A stretch of 37,167 nucleotides of DNA from Lachnospiraceae bacterium (GTDB taxonomy: Bacteria; Bacillota; Clostridia; Lachnospirales; Lachnospiraceae): positions 1-37,167 of the forward strand of contig JAFRXK010000063.1 in assembly GCA_017442865.1 (NCBI GenBank), read 5' to 3'. Positions 36,001 through 37,167 of this stretch are shown piece by piece. The position numbers were made by a program, and so were the translations under genes. Every line of letters begins with the position of its first letter. Position 1 is the first letter of the stretch. Below the pieces are notes generated by a model, which was given only the letters and a program-made list of their open reading frames with translations, was not told the origin of the DNA and searched no databases.

Positions 36001-36623
36001 TACTTTGGCGCGTGCTTGATATAGTGGACGGCAATGCGCTGCTGCTAAGCGAGAAGATACTGGATTGCATACCATACAATGAAAAGTTTGAACCTGTTAC
36101 ATGGGATAAATGCACGCTGAATAAAAGATTAAATAATGAGTTTTATAATACTGCCTTTGGCGAAATAAAAAATGCAGGAAGCATAATAGTAAAGCCACAG
36201 AATATAAGTCCAAAGTATATAGCTCCAAAGAATGAAAAAGGTCAGGATGAGTCAGGAAATGTGGAAATAACGATTGCAGGTAAGAAAGATAACTGTGACA
36301 GGATATTCTTACTTAGCAAAGAAGAATTGCTAATGTATTATAACAGGCGAAAAGATGATAAGAAAAAAGTAAGTGAAGATGGTTGGTGGTTAAGAATTGG
36401 CGGCGCACAGGCAGCAGCGTATGGCACAGAGTATGCAGAGAATCGTGGCTTGTCGGTAAATGATGCTGGCATAGGACTTTGGTGGCTGCGGAGCGGAGGC
36501 TCTGGAGGCTCTCGTCATGCTTTGAATGTAGACCTTGACGGATACGTCCCTACGTATGGTCACTTTGTCGTCTATGATTTCGTTGGAGTACGTCCGGCTT
36601 TGTGGATAAATCTTAAATCCTAA
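33018..36623 (+). CDS. NACHT NTPase with pentapeptide repeats and DUF6273-like C-terminus (paralogue 4)
   Basis: The 1201-residue protein has an N-terminal region (1-280) unlike that of paralogues 1-3 apart from general helical character. Then come the shared linker (KKDYLKKWTEVLFLNK, NTYIHHDY), Walker A GAPGIGKSS (362-370), Walker B DAFDEF (441-446, with A in place of the usual G), TSRDNY and HKTIREYF. The pentapeptide region (about 877-945) includes NLTNCNLEFADLRGATV, nearly the same as in paralogues 1 and 2. The DUF6273-like domain (about 972-1201) ends in the variable segment 1155-1196. AAAGGAG (33004-33010) fits the ATG at 33018; the ATG at 33013 is out of frame and closes quickly. Confidence 0.85.
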   Translation: MGFTMIKLVKTLLPITAKTVLTSFIKSEFPGIEGFKNLTNIELDKYVGDASSDLLKEALKQKDLKTEYVKAINSSVKESIYSTFNAAYRNDDVVKLIEQIEINDYKYADDDFRTALKSEIRAVLNEGGCTEYNTSGISDAKLNEFLNTLDSKMEEKINTNDILYRHFTTLKLSDISKLLGIIYSSVESVDNKADALVDTTSSMDNKLDGITISLEQYRKEFSTYAVNGGESLEKLNELHDDNEQVKASIEKIYTLQQKFIEYYCDNYINEQKNNSKLNDTQGFEGKIDECKKDYLKKWTEVLFLNKGIDVSKKLCNTYIHHDYRIYDKEKRRFPDDVIKSDFEKFITGKIKGDSKGTILVTGAPGIGKSSLVAYLANECKDVDNRVIIINFSDLNKYFSDETGNNKETIYSAITKHLEFKKDDDLKKYLAGGSKKSVVILDAFDEFISKTENEEDLLARWCRFVKDSLKRETLLIVTSRDNYASKMSNIDSYFDSWYKLDEFSEEKIDKYHFNITGKHIPKGSTIPEKNREVVGIPVILYMCLMLPEPIDITVETSKYQMYKKIFNLNKGIFDKFARVVDENEGYSEPFIEEHIKRPMYYLLQMLSYRIFENNEEAVDKDIYVNVLAKNVHDENGDRLNFYLKDEEGKIIEESYRRIMDYPIKNIYEGNNRIDFVHKTIREYFMALLIFNSIKAIYNKEYVISNVKSEDTYKLFEKEFVQRLGSLLKKCELIRGNETAVYDFLKAMLSEYINDAEASVTAKENLSNMNILSAAFGKMFEKGLSYYTIDEASEDFYVENTGRSFGVVSTQEQTCFKNMVDLIQMIRELTGKTDDIFKSEWSSRKENTDKSSNEVIIPDEQYYKFYMAEYLRDCHYDRLNLSGFDLSNCNLTDVDMSGYDLRKTNMKSSNLTNCNLEFADLRGATVTDCNLTGAHLACIRGNIKTIRANNTISWSTDFAGVNIRKGIEKELVVGNLYEFGSYPQYTDEKGKYKPEPILWRVLDIVDGNALLLSEKILDCIPYNEKFEPVTWDKCTLNKRLNNEFYNTAFGEIKNAGSIIVKPQNISPKYIAPKNEKGQDESGNVEITIAGKKDNCDRIFLLSKEELLMYYNRRKDDKKKVSEDGWWLRIGGAQAAAYGTEYAENRGLSVNDAGIGLWWLRSGGSGGSRHALNVDLDGYVPTYGHFVVYDFVGVRPALWINLKS
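36480..36605 (+). other. Putative DGR variable region VR4
   Basis: This 126-bp segment ends paralogue 4. It is collinear with VR1 and VR2. Variable codons are CAT (13), AAT (16), CTT (19), CCT (24), TAT (26), CAC (28), GTC (31), TAT (32) and TTC (34). ATG at codon 15 in the other copies is TTG here, an A-to-T change. The codon 9-12 block (coding GGSR) is identical to VR2, and the 3' end is identical to VR3. Confidence 0.75.
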
Positions 36624-36657
36624 ATCTGACAATCTTAAATCTTTCAGACCTTAAATC

Positions 36658-36808
36658 TGCCGGCGAAGCCGGCAAATAAGCGAGCCGAAGGCTCGCAATC
36701 CGGCTCGCGAAGCGAGCCAATCCGGCGGGCTTTAGTCCGCTAATCCCGGGCAGCGAAGCCGCCCAATCCGCGAGCCTTTAGGCTCGCAATCTTGCTTGCG
36801 AAGCGAGC
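36658..36808. repeat. Array of seven GC-rich hairpins downstream of VR4
   Basis: In order: TGCCGGC/GCCGGCA (36658-36674), GCGAGCC/GGCTCGC (36680-36696), GGCTCGC/GCGAGCC (36702-36718), GCGGGC/GTCCGC (36725-36740), GGGCAGC/GCCGCCC with one mismatch (36748-36764), GCGAGCC/GGCTCGC (36770-36787) and GCTTGC/GCGAGC (36794-36808). Loops are GAA in five and TTTA in two. They are separated by short AATC-like linkers. With the promoter below, the rest of the gene-free stretch 36624-37069 is AT-rich sequence without a visible gene. Confidence 0.85.
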
Positions 36809-36893
36809 CGATATATTAATTTTAGGGCCTCCGTAATGAGACTCAACGTATTTGTATAACTATAGGGGGTAACAAATTGTGACATTGATTTTG

Positions 36894-36922
36894 TTGCACC
36901 CGTTCTTCGCATATGCTAAACT
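36894..36922 (+). promoter_or_regulatory. Possible promoter of the Rpn-like gene
   Basis: TTGCAC (36894-36899), 17 bp, TAAACT (36917-36922). The leader would be about 140 nt long. Confidence 0.45.
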
Positions 36923-37069
36923 ATATATAGTTTAATGATATCTTTATGAAGCATCTAAAATCTATTCTATTTCATTCATTTATTCATTAAACAGATCTTT
37001 TTAAATTGTTCAAATCTATCAGCAGCAAATCTGTGATTTGCAAATCTTTACGCTAAACGGAGGTATCAT

Positions 37070-37167
37070 ATGGCGAAGAGAAGTATTAAGAGAAGCTACA
37101 AGGACAGTCTGTTTCGACTGGTGTTTCGGGAGAAGAAGGAGCTTTTAAGCCTTTACAATGCGGTGAA
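37070..37167 (+). CDS. Rpn / PD-(D/E)XK nuclease family transposase-like protein (5' partial)
   Basis: The 32 complete codons visible encode MAKRSIKRSYKDSLFRLVF and then REKKELLSLYNAV before the window ends. The KDSLFRxxF...ELLSLYNA pattern is typical of the start of Rpn/PD-(D/E)XK 'transposase' proteins that are abundant in Lachnospiraceae. In those, the early segment precedes a nuclease core that lies outside this window. AAACGGAGGT at 37055-37064 fixes the start. These proteins are linked to recombination and, in some cases, phage defence. Here the gene marks either the edge of the island or the next gene in it. Confidence 0.8.
   Translation, partial: MAKRSIKRSYKDSLFRLVFREKKELLSLYNAV

Noticed and set aside
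18188..37167. A reverse transcriptase or template repeat of a DGR inside the window
   Set aside because: No frame shows reverse-transcriptase motifs, and no non-coding copy of the VR block was found by eye. The DGR reading rests on the target sites only.
1..37167. tRNA or rRNA genes
   Set aside because: No cloverleaf or rRNA-like sequence was noticed. The only tRNA-related element is the T-box leader.

Overview
The window looks like a chromosomal segment of a low-to-medium GC Gram-positive gut or rumen bacterium of the Lachnospiraceae type. The reasons are Clostridia-style ribosome binding sites (AAGGAGG), a T-box leader before a threonine deaminase gene, ATP-dependent PEP carboxykinase, a secreted GH99-like enzyme with a Listeria-Bacteroides repeat, and accessory genes of families common in that group. 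The assignment is by familiarity only; no search was run.

The left half (1-18.0 kb) is mainly housekeeping. It holds the tail of an unrecognised gene, an AbiE-like antitoxin/nucleotidyltransferase pair (353-2154), an aldose 1-epimerase-like gene (minus strand), leuCD, a large secreted glycoside hydrolase, a small membrane protein (minus), a small hypothetical gene plus ilvA under a T-box leader (minus), an HD-domain hydrolase, a YbaK-type deacylase, thrC, pckA, trxB and a YkgJ-type cysteine-cluster protein. leuCD, ilvA and thrC are branched-chain and threonine-family amino acid genes, each with its own visible control region. Two oddities are the last 48 bp of trxB, present as three tandem copies that each keep a stop codon, and a pair of covarying inverted repeats behind pckA.

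The right half (18.2-36.6 kb) is an accessory island. Four very large paralogous genes on the plus strand (18188-21832, 22064-26152, 29359-32751, 33018-36623) share one architecture: a divergent N-terminal region, a conserved linker, a NACHT-type STAND NTPase (Walker A GxPGxGK[TS]S, Walker B D[GA]FDEF), pentapeptide repeats, and a C-terminal DUF6273-like domain ending in a WWLR...GVRP...LW segment. Between copies 2 and 3 lie a stand-alone copy of the N-terminal domain (26571-27275), small uncertain ORFs, and an HTH/nucleotidyltransferase toxin-antitoxin-like pair with a perfect operator palindrome in its promoter.

The main discovery candidate is at the 3' end of the four NACHT genes. The last ~126 bp of each aligns at DNA level. 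Many codons vary at the first two bases but keep the third base (NNT or NNC), while neighbouring codons are identical even at silent sites. The conserved block continues past the stop codon into non-coding DNA and, in three of four copies, ends in a GC-rich hairpin with a GAA or GGA loop. This is the pattern expected of variable regions (VRs) of a diversity-generating retroelement (DGR) that templates AAY codons. The four genes would then be NLR-like immune or conflict receptors with a retro-mutated ligand-binding tip. No reverse transcriptase, accessory protein or template repeat is visible in the window, so the mutator would have to act from elsewhere. The window ends in the start of an Rpn/PD-(D/E)XK transposase-like gene.
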